Positions 11,212-23,905 are shown, counted from the first letter of the stretch. The stretch is 64,000 nucleotides of DNA from Cryptomeria japonica (GCF_030272615.1 NC_081411.1:836310136-836374135); one strand, 5' to 3'. The notes: a model not told the origin generated them from the sequence alone. Translations and numbers: made by a program.

Positions 11212-12460
11212 TCATCTCACCCTAAACAATGCTCTTCTATGCTTAGGTTCATCCTTAACCAGTTGTCTTATCAAGACTCTATTGAACATCAGATTCTCCC
11301 AAATCTCTAATTCAATATGGTCCACCTCAGGTGTTTTTCTACTTGATGTGTCTTCATGAGCATAAGCAACCCTCTTTCCACTGTTTGATGAGGTAGGCTT
11401 GTCAGGGCATCTATAGGCCGGGTGTCCTAATTGACCACAGTTGTAGCATTTCATGGTTGCAAAGTAGGAGTTACCCCTACTTGGACCCCCTTGTGCACCT
11501 CTTCCTCTAGAATGGCATCCTCTAAGATTGGTTTCACTGCTATGTTTAGCCAACTTGGACTCTCCTTGATTCCTTTGCTCATTTGCCTTGCTTTGGTAAC
11601 CACCTCAGTGATTCATTTGGTCTCTACCTCTACCTCTACCCCTGTTGTTAGAGTCTCCCTTCCTTTTGTTCCTCTTGTCCACCTTGATAGCAAGCTGATG
11701 ACATTTTTGGATAGTAGTAGGAGTCCATAGGCTTATCTCCTCTTGGATGTTCCACTTTAGGCCACTTAGATACCTAGCCACCTTGATAGATTCCTCCTCT
11801 TGGACTTTTTGATCTAAGACAAAGCTTTTGAAACTCCTCTATGTAGGAGGTCACATCAAGGTCTATTTGCTTCAATCCCTATCTCTTCTTATGAAGTTGG
11901 ACTTCATAATCCTCTGGTAAGTAGTTCTCCTTGATCTTACTCACCATGGCCTTCCAGTTGGCTATAGGTAGCTTTCCCATGCTAACTCTCTCTTCTTGCA
12001 AGTACTTCCACCATTTCAAGGCTGCTCCCCTTAGTCTTCATTTGGCAACCTTAACCTTTTGAGCTTCTATCACACCTTCACACTCAAAGTGGTTCTCCAT
12101 ACCCTCAATCCATTCCATGATAGTGTCAATGTCCATCCTTCCACTGAAATATGGCAATCCTTCAAAAGATTTTGTATTCAAAGCCTTGATGGCCTTTACG
12201 AAAGGTTCTTCATTCATTAAGGGGTCTAGTTTAGGTATGATGTCATCAAGATCAATTGCCTTCTTGCCTCTGTCACTAGTTTCCGCACCCCAGAGTTCTT
12301 GTGCTCTCTGATCAACCACTTCTTGCAACTTGTTCCTTATTTCACTCATAGCATCTTCAAGGAGTCTATTTTTCTCCTTTTTCTCTTCTACCTCCCTAGC
12401 TAGCTCTACATTAGTGACCATTATGTTCTCCCCTACTGATTCTCCAGAATATAGAGACAT
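11212..12460 (-). pseudogene. gag with CCHC zinc knuckle (Ty3/gypsy)
   Basis: The N-terminal part (12038-12460) is a charged helical stretch ending in the capsid-like region LPYFSGRMDIDTIMEWIEGMENHF. The middle (11560-12037) is broken by frameshifts and stops. The C-terminal part (11212-11553) carries the nucleocapsid knuckle CYNCGQLGHPAYRCP (CX2CX4HX4C) near 11400-11450. The protein would package element RNA. Its start lies about 40 bp downstream of the PBS. Confidence 0.85.
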
Positions 12461-12489
12461 GCATGGTCCACCAAATCTTTAACTTCTCT

Positions 12490-12500
12490 CTGTTACCAAT
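12490..12500 (-). promoter_or_regulatory. Primer binding site of the chromovirus
   Basis: The minus strand reads ATTGGTAACAGAG next to the CCCATCA end of the 5' LTR, in the right place for a tRNA primer. It resembles the Met-type TGGTATCAGAG with one change and one gap, so the tRNA identity is uncertain. Confidence 0.65.
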
Positions 12501-12501
12501 C

Positions 12502-14077
12502 TGATGGGAATGGGAATGGGATAAACTAGCCTATTCTATGCTCCTTGATCCTCTCCTTGGATCACCAGGTGTTTCAACCACACCCTAGGGTCTCTAGGAC
12601 TTCCCTTGCTTGTGGAATCCCTTGACCTTGCCCAATCCACCCACCAACAATTTGTGATTTTCCTTCCTAAGTCACATCTACTCTCAAGCATCAAAAACCC
12701 TCACATAGGTTGATAAGGGTTTAGCTCCTCCTTCACCTTCTTAGGTCCTAGCAAGGTTAGGATAGGTCTCTGACATGGTTATCCATCCATTCATGTGCCC
12801 CCAAGAGGTTTTAACCTTCCATTTCATTACCAATCTCACTATTTTGTTTTTTTCCTACAAAATAGGGCTACAAGGAATGTGCCCAATTAGGCCTCCATTC
12901 TGGACTTTTAGGGCTCCCTCTTGCAAATGATGCACAAACTTGTGAAACTTCCCAAAAGGACTGCTAATCATTTGGCAAGGGCTCAAAGATATTTTTGGTT
13001 TTGGGCCTCCAAGTGTCCGGACACTACCCTAGGTGAATTTTGGGGTTTTTGAGGGTTTTTTTCAAGGGTTTTAAGGCCTGCTTGGGTCACAGTGATGGTT
13101 TAATGTCTTTGCCACCTTATCTAGATTGGTGGAAGCTCCTCCTTCTCACCAATGGTGCTTCACACATCCCTCTACACCTCCTCCAAAGGGTGCCTCCCTC
13201 CTTGCCCTACCTTGATCTCATGGACCTCTACAACTTCAACACTTCCTAGCCAAGCACAGTCTAGTCTCGCCTAAGGGTGGGTCTTTGAAAGAATTTCTTG
13301 CATCTTCAAGGGCCCTACTTGCTTTGGTATACTATACAAGGTTTTCACTTCTATTCCCCATGGTTTCATGGTGTCTCCACAATGGTGATAGGAGTTATCA
13401 TTCCATTACACAAAACAATCCAAAACTGGATAGTGACAGAGTACTTCACAAAATAATTACAAACACACATAAACCTACACAAGAACCTACCCTAAGTGCT
13501 CAAAATGAAAGGATAAACACAATGCAAGATTCACAACACTGTTCAGTTTACAAAAAAATCCATTATCAACCTGTTAATATTTCATTTGTGCCGACTGGCA
13601 ACAAAAACACAGTCACAATCAAGGTCTTTTCTCTTGGCTGTACAATTTGACATCCAACCCCTCATTTTAGGATTTTCAATAGCTTATAGTTCCTTTTCCT
13701 TGATTGGTGTGCCTTGGTTAGGGTTCCTAATTCCAAACTAAGGTTATCACCTATTTGGAGGAAAAGTTGCATGACAACTTTGAAAAGTTGTCATGCAACT
13801 TTTTACAACTTTTGAGCGACTTCTACAATGTTGCTTTTCTCAGCTTTTGAGCCTACCTTGGGCTATCCTATGGACACAACCATGTCAAAAGGACCCCAAA
13901 CACATGAAAGGCACAGCTACCTTCTACTGCACAAGAAAACTCAACCTAGACTTATGAACCTAGGACCTAAACTAGGACCTAAACAAAACCAATGAGCTCT
14001 TAGCTCTTATTACATTTACATGGCTTCTTAAAGAAGCAAAATTCTAATAAAGGTCACATGTGGAAAGACCTTAAATA
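12502..14077 (-). repeat. 5' LTR of the chromovirus (outer end lost)
   Basis: It matches the 3' LTR from TGATGGGAATGG on, including the perfect inverted repeat (13762-13803). Similarity stops at about 14077, just before the GTGCTCCTACA that should end it, and unrelated sequence follows. It also carries a small internal duplication (ACCTAAACTAGG near 13965-13985) that the other LTR lacks. Confidence 0.88.
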
Positions 14078-14572
14078 AGTTGAAGGAAACAACAAAACCA
14101 TTAATGGTGAGTGATAGAGAAAAGAAAAAAAGTGAGGTGCAGATCTCAAAATTTAGAAAAGGCATATTGGAATGTGAAGTTTAGTTGGTGATTGCACGTT
14201 GTCATAAAGATCATATCTCTGAAAATCAGATTGCATCAGAGAAGATCCAGATTAAGATTGAAAAGGAAAAACTAAAATGATAGTGTTTGAATGCATTCTT
14301 GGTGGGAAACCATGGTGATAAATATATAAGCTCAAAACATAGCAAGATGATGTTGAAGAGAATAAAAAGGGAGAAGAGAGCTGAAGTGTAGAAAATGATC
14401 ATTTTTCCTTAGAATTTATTCTAAGAAAGTTGCTAAGTAAGTGAGCAAGAAAATCGGTGAGAGGGTTTAACTTGCAGTGATCAAGTACCAGTATAACTGT
14501 AGTCCAACAGTTAAGAAAACTTTTGAGGTGTGGTAGAGAAAGACAACATCCAAGTGTGACATAGTGTGTTGT

Positions 14573-14658
<86 letters not shown>

Positions 14659-15141
14659 CCATGAATCAGAGAGAGTAATCTCACAACTAGTAGTGTGAGA
14701 TTCAGTGGAGGAGAAAAGACAGTCAACCAACAGTAAGATATTTGATCAAGAGTTGTAGAATTCATTTGCAACAAGAAGCCTTAATTGCATCTAAATTGTA
14801 TTTAAATATATACATTGCCAAGTTGGAGCTTGGTGTAGGGGTTTCTGCTCCTTGGGCTGGTGCCCTAAATCTTTATAATCCAGTGTTTTACTTGTGAGGT
14901 TGGATTGGAGCAGTAGACTCTAGTAGCATTTCTCACCAAGGTTTTTCCCATATTGGGTTTTTCTCGTATATCTGGTGTTGTGGGTGGTATTTGGGTGATT
15001 GATCACTTTGGTTTTCCTTTTTGCTTCATTGGTTTGATTGCTTAGTTGTTAAGTTAATAACCAGTATTTTGAAGTTCTTTGAAAGTAAAAATTTTTAGGA
15101 ACCACTAATTCACCCCCCTCTCAGTGGTACTCTGTGCTCAA
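14078..15141 (+). repeat. LTR fragment of another copia-type element
   Basis: The right end is a clear copia-type LTR end on the plus strand: ATTCACCCCCCTCTCAGTGG at about 15109-15128, closing with CTCAACA at 15141. No PBS follows, so it is a 3' LTR or solo LTR. The left limit is not defined because it meets the truncated chromovirus LTR at about 14077. The coding-looking frames inside it come from the (GA)n tract. Confidence 0.6.
14579..14657. repeat. (GA)n microsatellite
   Basis: An uninterrupted run of about 39 GA units, preceded by imperfect GTGAGAGT. In all minus frames it yields long Ser-Leu repeats that are not real proteins. Confidence 0.98.
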
Positions 15142-17130
15142 CAATATCAACATCACTTCCTCAGTTTGAATCCACATAACAATGATTATCAAGGGAAATA
15201 TCATCTCTTTTCACATTAACATGATAACACAAAGAATACTCTAATGTATTCTTCAAATATTTGAATACTCTTTTAAATTTATCCCAATGAACTCTACCAA
15301 GATTAGACATATATCTAGAAAAAATTCCCCCTTCTTAGGTCATGTCTTGTCTAGTGTAGATCATAACATATATCAAACTTCCAACTCCACTTTGATAAGG
15401 TAATTTTATCATGTATTCCATCTCCAATGGAGATGTATAACAATTTGAAGTAGATATCTTTATCCAACTATAGAAGGAACACATAATGGTATAAAATCCT
15501 ACATGTTGAACCTTTGTAAAATTGAATTTATATACTTACTCTGACCTAGCCATAGCTTTCTATTCACTCTATCTCTTCTACTTTCCATCCCAAGACTATT
15601 TTTAGCTACACCAATATCTTTCATTTTAAATTTAGGTGCAAGTTGAGACTTTTGTTTTGATATCATACCTCTCCCTTTACTAATGAATAGCATATCATCA
15701 AATTATAATGCAATGCATAGGAAATTATCACCATCAAAACAATAATCTAATTTAGAACACTCAAAGCCCAAACTTAACACACATGTAATCAAATTTATAG
15801 GACTCTACAAACCAAATTACTTAAATAACTTCTACCATGTATTGATTTGTCTATGCCATATAAATATCCTCCTCTAAATCACCATAAATGAAAGAAGTTT
15901 TCACATCCATTGGTACAACCTCTAAATCATAAGAAAAAAAAATAGAAAGACAAATATAATGAATGCCATTTTTGTAATAGATAAAATATCTCACCATAAT
16001 CAACACCCTCAACTTGAGGGTAGCCTTTTGCAATCAACCATGTTTTATACTTTTTAATAGCTAAATCTAAAACAATATTTTTCTTAAAATTGTCATTTAT
16101 TCATCCATAGTATTTTTTAGGATTCTACATCATTCATAATTAATGCCTCTTCTACATATCTAGGTTCATCCATGATGTTAGTATTCAAAGAAAAAATATA
16201 TCTCCAATCATTATTTGAATACATTTTAAGTGGTTGTTTATATGCCTTGTAGACATTCAACTAAGTTAATTTGGAGGTTCTTCCTCCCTTTTTGAATATT
16301 CAAAGCTAGATGAGATCTCCTCAACTTCTTGTCTATGTAGGGGTCTTGATTCATTTTTCTTGGGTGTAGAAGGAAGTTGAATCACATATTCAAGTATTTA
16401 GATTGTTCTGGCTGCAATGTAATAGAAGGAGGCTTAACTTCTCTAAAAGCAACACTTCTATTTTATATTACCTTTTGTGTAGCATGACCCTAAAGCTTGT
16501 ATCATTTAACACCATAACTATACCCAATGAAGAAAAATTTTACAGCCTTGTCTCCAATTATGTTCACTTCTCCTTTGGCACATGTGTATATGCCTTGCAA
16601 CCAAAAACTCTAAGATGTCTCAATAAAGCCTTATGACTTGACCATGCCTTCATAAACATATATCAACAAGGGATGATGTAAGAGACATGTTAATCAATTA
16701 GAAATTAATGCAAACAACTTTATCCCAAAGCTTTTGTTCTAGATCAACACTGCTCAACATACTAGCAACTTTCTCCATTAATGTCCTATTCATTCTTTTA
16801 TAGCTCCTTTTTGTTATGGAGAATACAAATTTGTCTTCTATTTATGAATACAATAATATTTACATAATCTATCAAAATCATTAGAGAAAAATTCAATACC
16901 ATTATCGGTTCCCAAAATGTTATTTTCTTTGCATTCTACAACTCAACCATTTCTTTAAATTTTTTAAATTGACTAAAAAATTTAGTTGTATTCTTTAAAA
17001 ATATACCCATGTCCTTATAATGTAATCATCAATAAATGAAATATAATATATGGATTTTTCAATGGAAGGAATATCTATAGGATCAAACACATCGAAATGA
17101 ATAACAGGTAAGTGCACCAAGATGAAGGCC
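15142..17130 (-). pseudogene. Decayed Ty1/copia integrase-RT fragment
   Basis: Read on the minus strand from 17130 down: integrase core with FIDDY near 17045, TDNGIEF-like text near 16895 and RTLMEKVASMLSS near 16770; then RT with MDVKTSFIYGDLEEDIYM at 15851-15905; then KMDIG..SLGME and LGQSKYINSILQRFNM at 15499-15640 in the RT thumb/connection region. Copia order (INT before RT) is kept, but frames are broken by many stops. Both ends are truncated: no LTR, PBS or PPT on this strand could be assigned, and the LTR end at 15141 points the opposite way. Confidence 0.85.
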
Positions 17131-18900
17131 AAAAATGGGTCTTAAGATGCCCCTTTTTTAAAAATCAGCAAAGTCTAGACTTTGATGAGCAAATGAAAAT
17201 AGTTACACTCAAAATTTGAAGATGCAACAAGAACAAGTGTTTTAGTTCTTTGAATCTACTTTATAAACTACTTTTTTTTTTTAAATAGTGGAGATTAAGG
17301 GTTTCACAAAAGGGGAGCATACAAAGTGGTCCTTGTTTTTTTTCAAAAAACATAACATAGCGTTTGGTGCGCTCCCCCTAAAATTTCAACTTTTTTTTAG
17401 AATTTATAAAATCATTCTGGTGAGAAATTCACTAACACCATGTAATTCATGCTAGAGTTTTTGGCTATTTTTTTAATGAATATATGAATTTTTACTAATT
17501 TTCCAAGCAAAAACATCTAGAAAAACAAAAATTTGAGCATGCCCCCCTAAAGTTTTTGAAAACTAACAAAAAATAAAATTTATTTTTTCAATATGTGTAT
17601 AATGGAGTTTGGTATATAAAACTATAACTCGTTTCAAAATTTTATGCCCAAAATATCACATGTTAGTTTTTGACAAAAAAACGGACACATTATCGAAAGA
17701 AATTAGAGATAAAAACCTTAACATAATCAAAATGTAGACAAAATTATATGGGTGGATAGCTGAGAGAGATCTTAATATCATCAAGGTGTTTATTTTTATT
17801 TGCATTGGAACACATGCAAACTTGGTGGAGAGCACAATAAAAAATGAGAGATTTTTTTTTTCTTTTAAAAAACCATGTCTCAAGCTTGAATTTGTCGTCT
17901 TGGCCTTTAAGTTAGATGCTCACAGTGAATCCAAGCCAAAGGCTTGGTATTTCTCAATCCAAACTATTTGACGAGTGCCAAATTTAATGCTCGCCAAATT
18001 TATTGCATTAACAATTTCTCCATCCTTCTCACTTTATCAATGCAATATATACAAAAAATATAATAGACAAATAATAAACTATAAGATATCAAGTTCATGT
18101 TGTATAATATACAAGTAGTTATACAATAAAATCATACAATACTTAATCCTCCACATAAAATAAAAACTATAGCATCGAGTCTTTGAAATTATCATGCAAA
18201 ATGAAGACAAAATATGCCTCTTTACAAAAATCATCTTTCATTGCATGTTTTTCAACCTTCATGTGGATGCAGTTATTTTAATGGTAATGTATTAACTATG
18301 ATGTGGTTGCATATTCCACATTATTACCATAAAAGTGGCAATCAGATCCTTAAAATCCAATAGCAAGACGCTAACAATGGTATTGGGATATCTTGCTATA
18401 AATAATCAAGCCACTAACAATTTTGAGTTTGCATCAATTTAACAAACATAATCTATAAAATAAAATCTATACTTTATTGATTGTATTTAATTGGTTCAAT
18501 ACCTTGTTACTCCTCCATGCAAACATCCCTTGGAAAAAGGTTTTAATAATTTTGCAAGGATTTCATGTATTTTCATAGAAAAGGTGGTAAATATTACAAC
18601 AAATCTTGTTGTGGCCCCCCCAAAAAATAGAAATGCATGTGCAACATTATGGCGGCTCCTGTAATCTGTATTGTTTCATCAAGAATCATTTGTGTTATCG
18701 ACGTTTTGGTGAATGAAGGCAGCAACAAGTTTGCAAACATTGTATACTCGTGAAGAATAATAGAAAAGAAATGTGTGCAATATAATTAACCCATCTGAAG
18801 TATATTGTTTTGAATAGGAAAAACAAATTTGAAGCAAATTTTCTTTGTTATGGTAACTAGTAGTACTCCATATGACAACTATCTGTGGATTATCCTTTTG
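17131..18900. other. AT-rich stretch, nothing recognised
   Basis: About 1.8 kb of AT-rich DNA with short poly-T/poly-A runs. I found no domain, LTR end or long repeat. Frames of 60-75 codons near 17656-17971 have no visible motif. It may hold the left end of the Helitron-class element that begins further right, but I could not place that terminus. Confidence 0.4.
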
Positions 18901-20690
18901 TCTTGCAAAATTTGCATAATGATTGTTGTTGAGAGATTAGTATTGTATCACAGAATATGAATGTGTATGTAAGAGAGAAAAATGTATTGTATTATGTTTA
19001 TCTTTTTGTAGGATGTATTGATCATTCATCAAGAGTAATGGTATGGGTAATGACATTGTTTTGGTTGAAGGTGAAGTGGCTTTTTGTTGTGAAGATATAT
19101 AGAATGAAGATAAATTTTGATTTGTCTTTATTGTAGTTTTCATATGTAGTGTTTTGAAATGCGGACAACAATTGTTGGGTAATGTACTTATCAAGAGAAT
19201 ATTGTATGGTTTGTTTATTATCAGTTATGATAACAGTTTTCACATGAAGTGAGTATACATAACTAACTTCTTGATCACACTTGGTGTAAGGAGCATTCTA
19301 GTCCTCAAACATGCCATAGTTCTCAAATTTATAATTATCGTGTGGGAAGAAAGCGTGGAATGGAATAGAGAATGCATTTGCGACTTTTAATATACCATTA
19401 ATCTATAAGAGATGCTCCATTGTTACTCTAGTTTCCAAACCTGGAATTAGAAAAAATGAAGAGTTCAAATTTTTTGAAGATGCTTATCTAAAATGTTGTC
19501 TGCAGGAACCCATTCAACCTTTTCAATGTTCTTTTGTTATTTAGTTTGCATATGAATATGGACAGACTTGTGCAGAATATGATTTTTGGTCCTACCCTTT
19601 TTACAACATTCCTAAATAACATTGGAAGGATTTCATTTTTTTTGTGGCTAGTCTTCCATTGCCAAGTATTGTTATTCAAAACTTAGATTTTGTAGCAGCT
19701 ATTAATGAAAAACATGGTTAGTGTTTTTTACTAAAAATATTTCAATTCAAACTATGTATTGTAGTGAGGACAATTTTGAAGTGGATTAGTATTGAAGAAT
19801 GAAGTAGTGTTTCCTATACTTTGTCTTCTTCAGTGTACTCATCTTTGATGTCAATTGTGTATAGTGAAACTTGTTTCCTTGTCCCAGTTACCAATGCACC
19901 TATTGTTCCAATGGGGTTCTCATTTGTACTCGTGAGTAGTTGTTTTATTGTGGTTCTTGGTATAATTTTGTATTCTTGGCAAATGTTTGGCATTGTTTCA
20001 ACAATGCTTGAATCTTTGATGATTAGTATGCAGTCGTAGCCACAATCGTAGTCTATTATGGGAGAAATTTCAAAACCTAATATGCAAATGGTCGAGCCTG
20101 GGATTATCTTGTCTTCATATTTTGTACTAGGTCATTAGTAACATTTAGTGTGATTGTCATTTTTGCTTTTCAATCTATTAAGTTTTCATGAACTTGTACT
20201 TCCCTTATTTTGTTGACTTTGTCAAGCATGAGTTTGTAGACAATGATCACATCCCCTTCGAAGGTTTTCCCTACTTTCCTTGCATTTAAGTCTTCAAGGG
20301 AAATAGAATTAAGACCTTTTACTTTTGATTTTCAAAAATTGTAATAGTATTGTGTTATTATTAAAAAATTTAGCAAATGCATGTTAAATGGAAATAAGGT
20401 AAGTTGGATATCTTTTTGTTTTTTGTTCTTTCTTCATTTGTGTTTGTTTTCTTGTTGCTCCATTGTTGTGCTACAAAAAGAACTATATAGTATTGGAACG
20501 TGTCAAGTATGATATTGTAGTGTTTTGCTTGAATGTATCAATGAAAAATTTGTGAATTGTAAGAGAAAAGTTGTAATTGTGGTGGGAGAATTGCATTTGT
20601 ATTATGTTTGGAGAATTGATTGTTTGTGTTTGCGTTTGTTCATTATTTTGTTACCACTTTCCAGTTTAGTTTGTACATTGGGTAAGATGC
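18901..20690 (-). other. Region downstream of the endonuclease, unrecognised
   Basis: On the minus strand there are broken open stretches, for example one near 20150-20340 reading LNSISLEDLNARKVGKTFEG and one at 19022-19243, but no motif I can name. It probably belongs to the 3' region of the Helitron-class element. The possibility of a captured host fragment is open. Confidence 0.35.
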
Positions 20691-20699
20691 AATTTTTTG

Positions 20700-21310
20700 A
20701 GAGTCACAAGGTGATTAGTCCACTATGCATCTACTTTGTAAATAGAGCATATATCTGTGCTTGAATTGGACAAGATGTGATCAGTTAATCGTTTGTTTAT
20801 ACTATGCAATTGGTTTAACAAGAATTGTATATTATGTTTTTGCATATAACTATGAAGGATTTTATGTCATTTTCTTTCTATGGTCATGTCAATATTGAAA
20901 TCTCGTAGAATATATAAAATATTTTTTCTTTATATGTACATAAGTACTCTGTTGATAATTGTTATAATTTCTAGTATAGGAGCATTCTGTCTTGCATAAA
21001 CATTACAAACATTAACTTCATTATTTGGTAATGGTATTGTTGTTGTAATTGCTTCAAGATTTTTTGATTTATATTCTTTTCTAGTTTTGAGAATAGTAGA
21101 TGTTTCTTGGTTAAAGTCATTATGCCATGTATGGTATGTACAACAAAGTAGTTGAAATTCTCAAATGGAGTGTTAGTTTAAGAGGGATGGGTATGGACCT
21201 CTTGTAAACACACAATGTTAGAAGAAATCATGTCACAGTCATTAAGAATGTCATTTTTGTGTGCTTGGAAGCTACGAGTGTTTAATGTGCATAGTAATAA
21301 TTGTTGTGTG
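20700..21310 (-). pseudogene. EEP-type endonuclease domain of Helentron
   Basis: The minus strand reads LCTLNTRSFQAHKNDIL at 21240-21295 and then ISSNIVCLQEVHTHPS, the N and E positions of the exonuclease-endonuclease-phosphatase fold (N-x-RS...H..DI...CLQE). Further on come ILRDFNIDM (about 20885-20910, the GDFN box with G changed) and RLTDHILSN (about 20770-20795, the SDH/DH region). Spacing agrees with AP-endonuclease-like domains fused behind the helicase in Helentrons. Stops, including TAA right after HPS, show that it is dead. A LINE endonuclease is an alternative, but its position right after the PIF1 motifs and the absence of an RT argue against that. Confidence 0.75.
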
Positions 21311-21439
21311 TTGTGGGGATAGGTAATTATATTTTCAAACTGCCACTGTGCATTTACTTGAAGAGGAGAGATTTCAAGATGTATTTTCTTTACTTTAAAT
21401 TGTTTGTGCTTAGAGTCTTGAGTAAGAATAATGATTGCA

Positions 21440-22632
21440 TTGACTTTTTTTTCATGAAAGTGTTATATATGTTAAGCCATGTTGTCGTATGCCAGTGGGA
21501 TCAAATGCTAGCCCTTCTATTGTAAGTCCTTGTGAGTGATGTATCGTTCGTGCACAGGCTATTTATATTGGAAATTGTTTTCTAATAATAATTTTTGGGT
21601 TGCTGGATATTTTTTGAATGGGCCTAGCAATGTGAATTATAGGTACTTAGTCCTTTTCAATGGCATTAGTATAGCATTGTGCTAGATTTTTATTTTGTTG
21701 TTCAACTCTACTATTATTAAATTAGATCCATAAAATGTCAATTTGATCATATTTTCATATGATTTAAATATTCCATCTATTAATTGATGAGACCATCTTG
21801 TGTGTTGTAGTTACCTGCATAAATTTCAACAAGAATGTTTGGTTTCAATTTTATTTGAGAAGGGACCATAGTTGTATGATTGCAGAGTCTTATTTTGAAA
21901 TTGTTTTCCTCATATTTGTAGACTGCATCTATGACTATATTGTCATTTGAAATGATTGACAATATATTGTATTGTTGTGTTTGTCAATATCCTTTTCTTT
22001 GTATAATAGGAAAGTGAAGGTTGGGTCTATGGGTAGTGGACATGAGTATTGGTGATTCAGATAATGTAAATTGTCATTTTTTTGCAACCCAATGCAAACT
22101 CTATTAAGGATTGAAATGAATTTCTCGTCCATTTGTCTCATGGTAGAGGTTAGTGAATAGCACTTTATGTTCTCTTTCCAAAAGTTGTAAGGCATCAATT
22201 CTACTAGAGTTGCTTTATTTTCAAAGGCAACAGATTCAAGTATAGGTTGTTCTTGATAGAGATCACCTACAAAAATTGCATAAATGTTTTCGAAAGTGCG
22301 ATAGGGATTTGCATTACATCACATAATCTTTTATCAATTTACCATAGAAAATTTGACTCTACTAATGATATTTCATCTATGAGAAGTACATGTAGTTTCT
22401 GATAATGCTATGACATTGTATCTAGTGTTTCAGTTTTTAATTGAAGAAATTTTGATTTGTTAAAAGGAATATGAAATGTTGAATGCAATTTTATTTCTCC
22501 TATGTTATATGCTACTTTTCTAGTGTATGGAATTATTAGACCCTCTGGTTTGTCTGGATCATTTTCCATAGATTTGTTGTAAATGTGAAGAAGTTCTTGG
22601 TATATGTATCTGCATACCCATATTTTAGATAT
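21440..22632 (-). pseudogene. PIF1-family helicase domain of Helentron
   Basis: Motifs in order on the minus strand: YIYQELLHIYN directly after where Walker A should be, AYNIGEIKLHSTFHIPFN (about 22440-22520), Walker B LLIDEISLVESNFLW (about 22345-22390), GDLYQEQPILE and LTSTMRQMDEKFISILNRV (22070-22265), VEIYAGNYNTQDGLIN (21780-21830), ACARTIHHSQGLTIEG (about 21510-21560) and GLTYITLS (about 21450-21480). These are the motifs of the PIF1/RRM3-like helicase that unwinds DNA in rolling-circle transposition. Walker A itself is missing, because the sequence goes straight from the Rep C-terminal region into the residues after it. Frameshifts and stops occur at several points. Confidence 0.9.
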
Positions 22633-22637
22633 CTTAC
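22633..22637. repeat. Target-site duplication CTTAC (left)
   Basis: CTTAC immediately left of the TGTAC start of the LTR; the identical copy is at 38527-38531. It proves that 22638-38526 inserted as one unit into the Helentron. Confidence 0.92.
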
Positions 22638-23044
22638 TGTACATTAGGAAATAGGAAATCATCACAAAACAAGATAAACATAATAGCTCAATCACAAATG
22701 GATTCATTGCAATGATCTATCCTAAACAACACTCAATAGAGACATGAAACAAAAACATTCAAAAGCAAAGATTATGCAAACCAATAGTAGATTTGAATGC
22801 GGCTCCATTGTTCTTCTTTCCTCTTCAAATGGTTGTGGATCTCACCTACAAGTGCACATACATAATTGAAAGCAAGATTGACATTGATTATTGATCAAGA
22901 GTACTAGAAGCATAAATTCGATAGCCTAATTACCAATTATTAGCCTTGATTGATGAAGATCATCCAATTTATAGATAAATTGGATAAATGACAAGATTAG
23001 CATGATGCAATTCAAATGGAAATTGCAAATCAATTATGTCAATT

Positions 23045-23180
23045 ATGACATGTCTATGACAAATTGCTATGCAAGGATTTATGACAATTTATGACAAATT
23101 TCTATGCAAAGATTTATGACAATTTATGACAAATTTCTATGCAAGGAATTTTTTGACAATTTATGACAAATTTCTATGTC
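23045..23180. repeat. 33-bp tandem repeat block in LTR
   Basis: About three to four copies of a unit like ATTTATGACAATTTATGACA followed by AATTTCTATGCAAGG. The same block is in the other LTR at about 37385-37510. Confidence 0.85.
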
Positions 23181-23637
23181 ATTCCCATGAATTTAGGAGA
23201 GAAATAGGAGGAAATTGAAATTAAGAATTAAGAAATTAGAAAAATTAGAAAAATAGGAGGAATTAGGAAAATTAGGAATTAATAAATTGATGAAAATTAG
23301 AAATTAGGTAAATTAATTAATAATTTGTCATTTATTAATTAATTCACAAAAGAGGAATAATTAGCCAATTAAATGAACATTTAATTGCAATGAGAAGACT
23401 TAGGATAAATAAACAATTTATTAATCCTATAGGAAGAAATGACACACACAAGGTTAAATGATTAAATCATGAAACCCTAGAAGATGAATTAGGTCTTGAT
23501 GAAAGATATTGACTCGATTCGATTTGATTTTGGATTGATAAATGACCAATGTGATAAATGATTTGATTGAGAAAATGCGCCAATTGACGAGGAACAATGA
23601 CAAATTGATCCAAATTGACATATTTGAGACAGACAAC

Positions 23638-23905
23638 AATCAATGACAAATCGATCGCAAAATGACAAGATCGAACAAGATGACAAGAGTTGATGATAAA
23701 TAGATTGCCAAAATGAGAGGATTGAAAATGACCACGATCAATGATGAATCGATAGCAAAATGACAAGATCGAACATGACAACGACGGATGACAAATCGAT
23801 CGTTAAACGACAAGATTGAAGGATTGATGATAAATCGATCGCCAGATGACAAAATTGATAAGAGGACAACGATCGATGACAAATTGATCGCAAGATTGAC
23901 AGGAG
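23638..23905. repeat. About 45-bp degenerate minisatellite in LTR
   Basis: Six diverged units built around ATGACAAATCGATCGCAAAA and TGACAAGATTGAA. They repeat in the other LTR at about 37970-38240. Unit lengths vary from about 38 to 52 bp. Confidence 0.8.

Larger units (their letters stand above)
6245..14077 (-). mobile_element. Ty3/gypsy chromovirus, near complete, decayed
   Basis: A full-order element on the minus strand: 5' LTR (12502-14077), PBS, gag with CCHC, aspartic protease, RT, RNase H, integrase, chromodomain, polypurine tract, 3' LTR (6245-7820). The order PR-RT-RH-INT-chromodomain places it in the chromovirus branch of Ty3/gypsy (Metaviridae); the clade (for example Reina or Galadriel) is not resolved. 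Several stops and frame breaks make it non-functional. The two LTRs are closely similar along their length. The 5' LTR has lost its outer dozen bases, so no TSD can be tested. Confidence 0.92.

Noticed and set aside
14399-14774. Three overlapping minus-strand ORFs with long Ser-Leu repeats
   Set aside because: They are translations of the (GA)n microsatellite in all frames.
20700-21310. Endonuclease segment as a separate LINE insertion
   Set aside because: It follows PIF1 motif VI directly, no RT is nearby, and its motif style matches the EN fused behind Helentron helicases. Kept as an alternative only.
23638-23905. CRISPR-like spaced repeats
   Set aside because: Units are degenerate, of unequal length and without unique spacers, and lie in a plant LTR.
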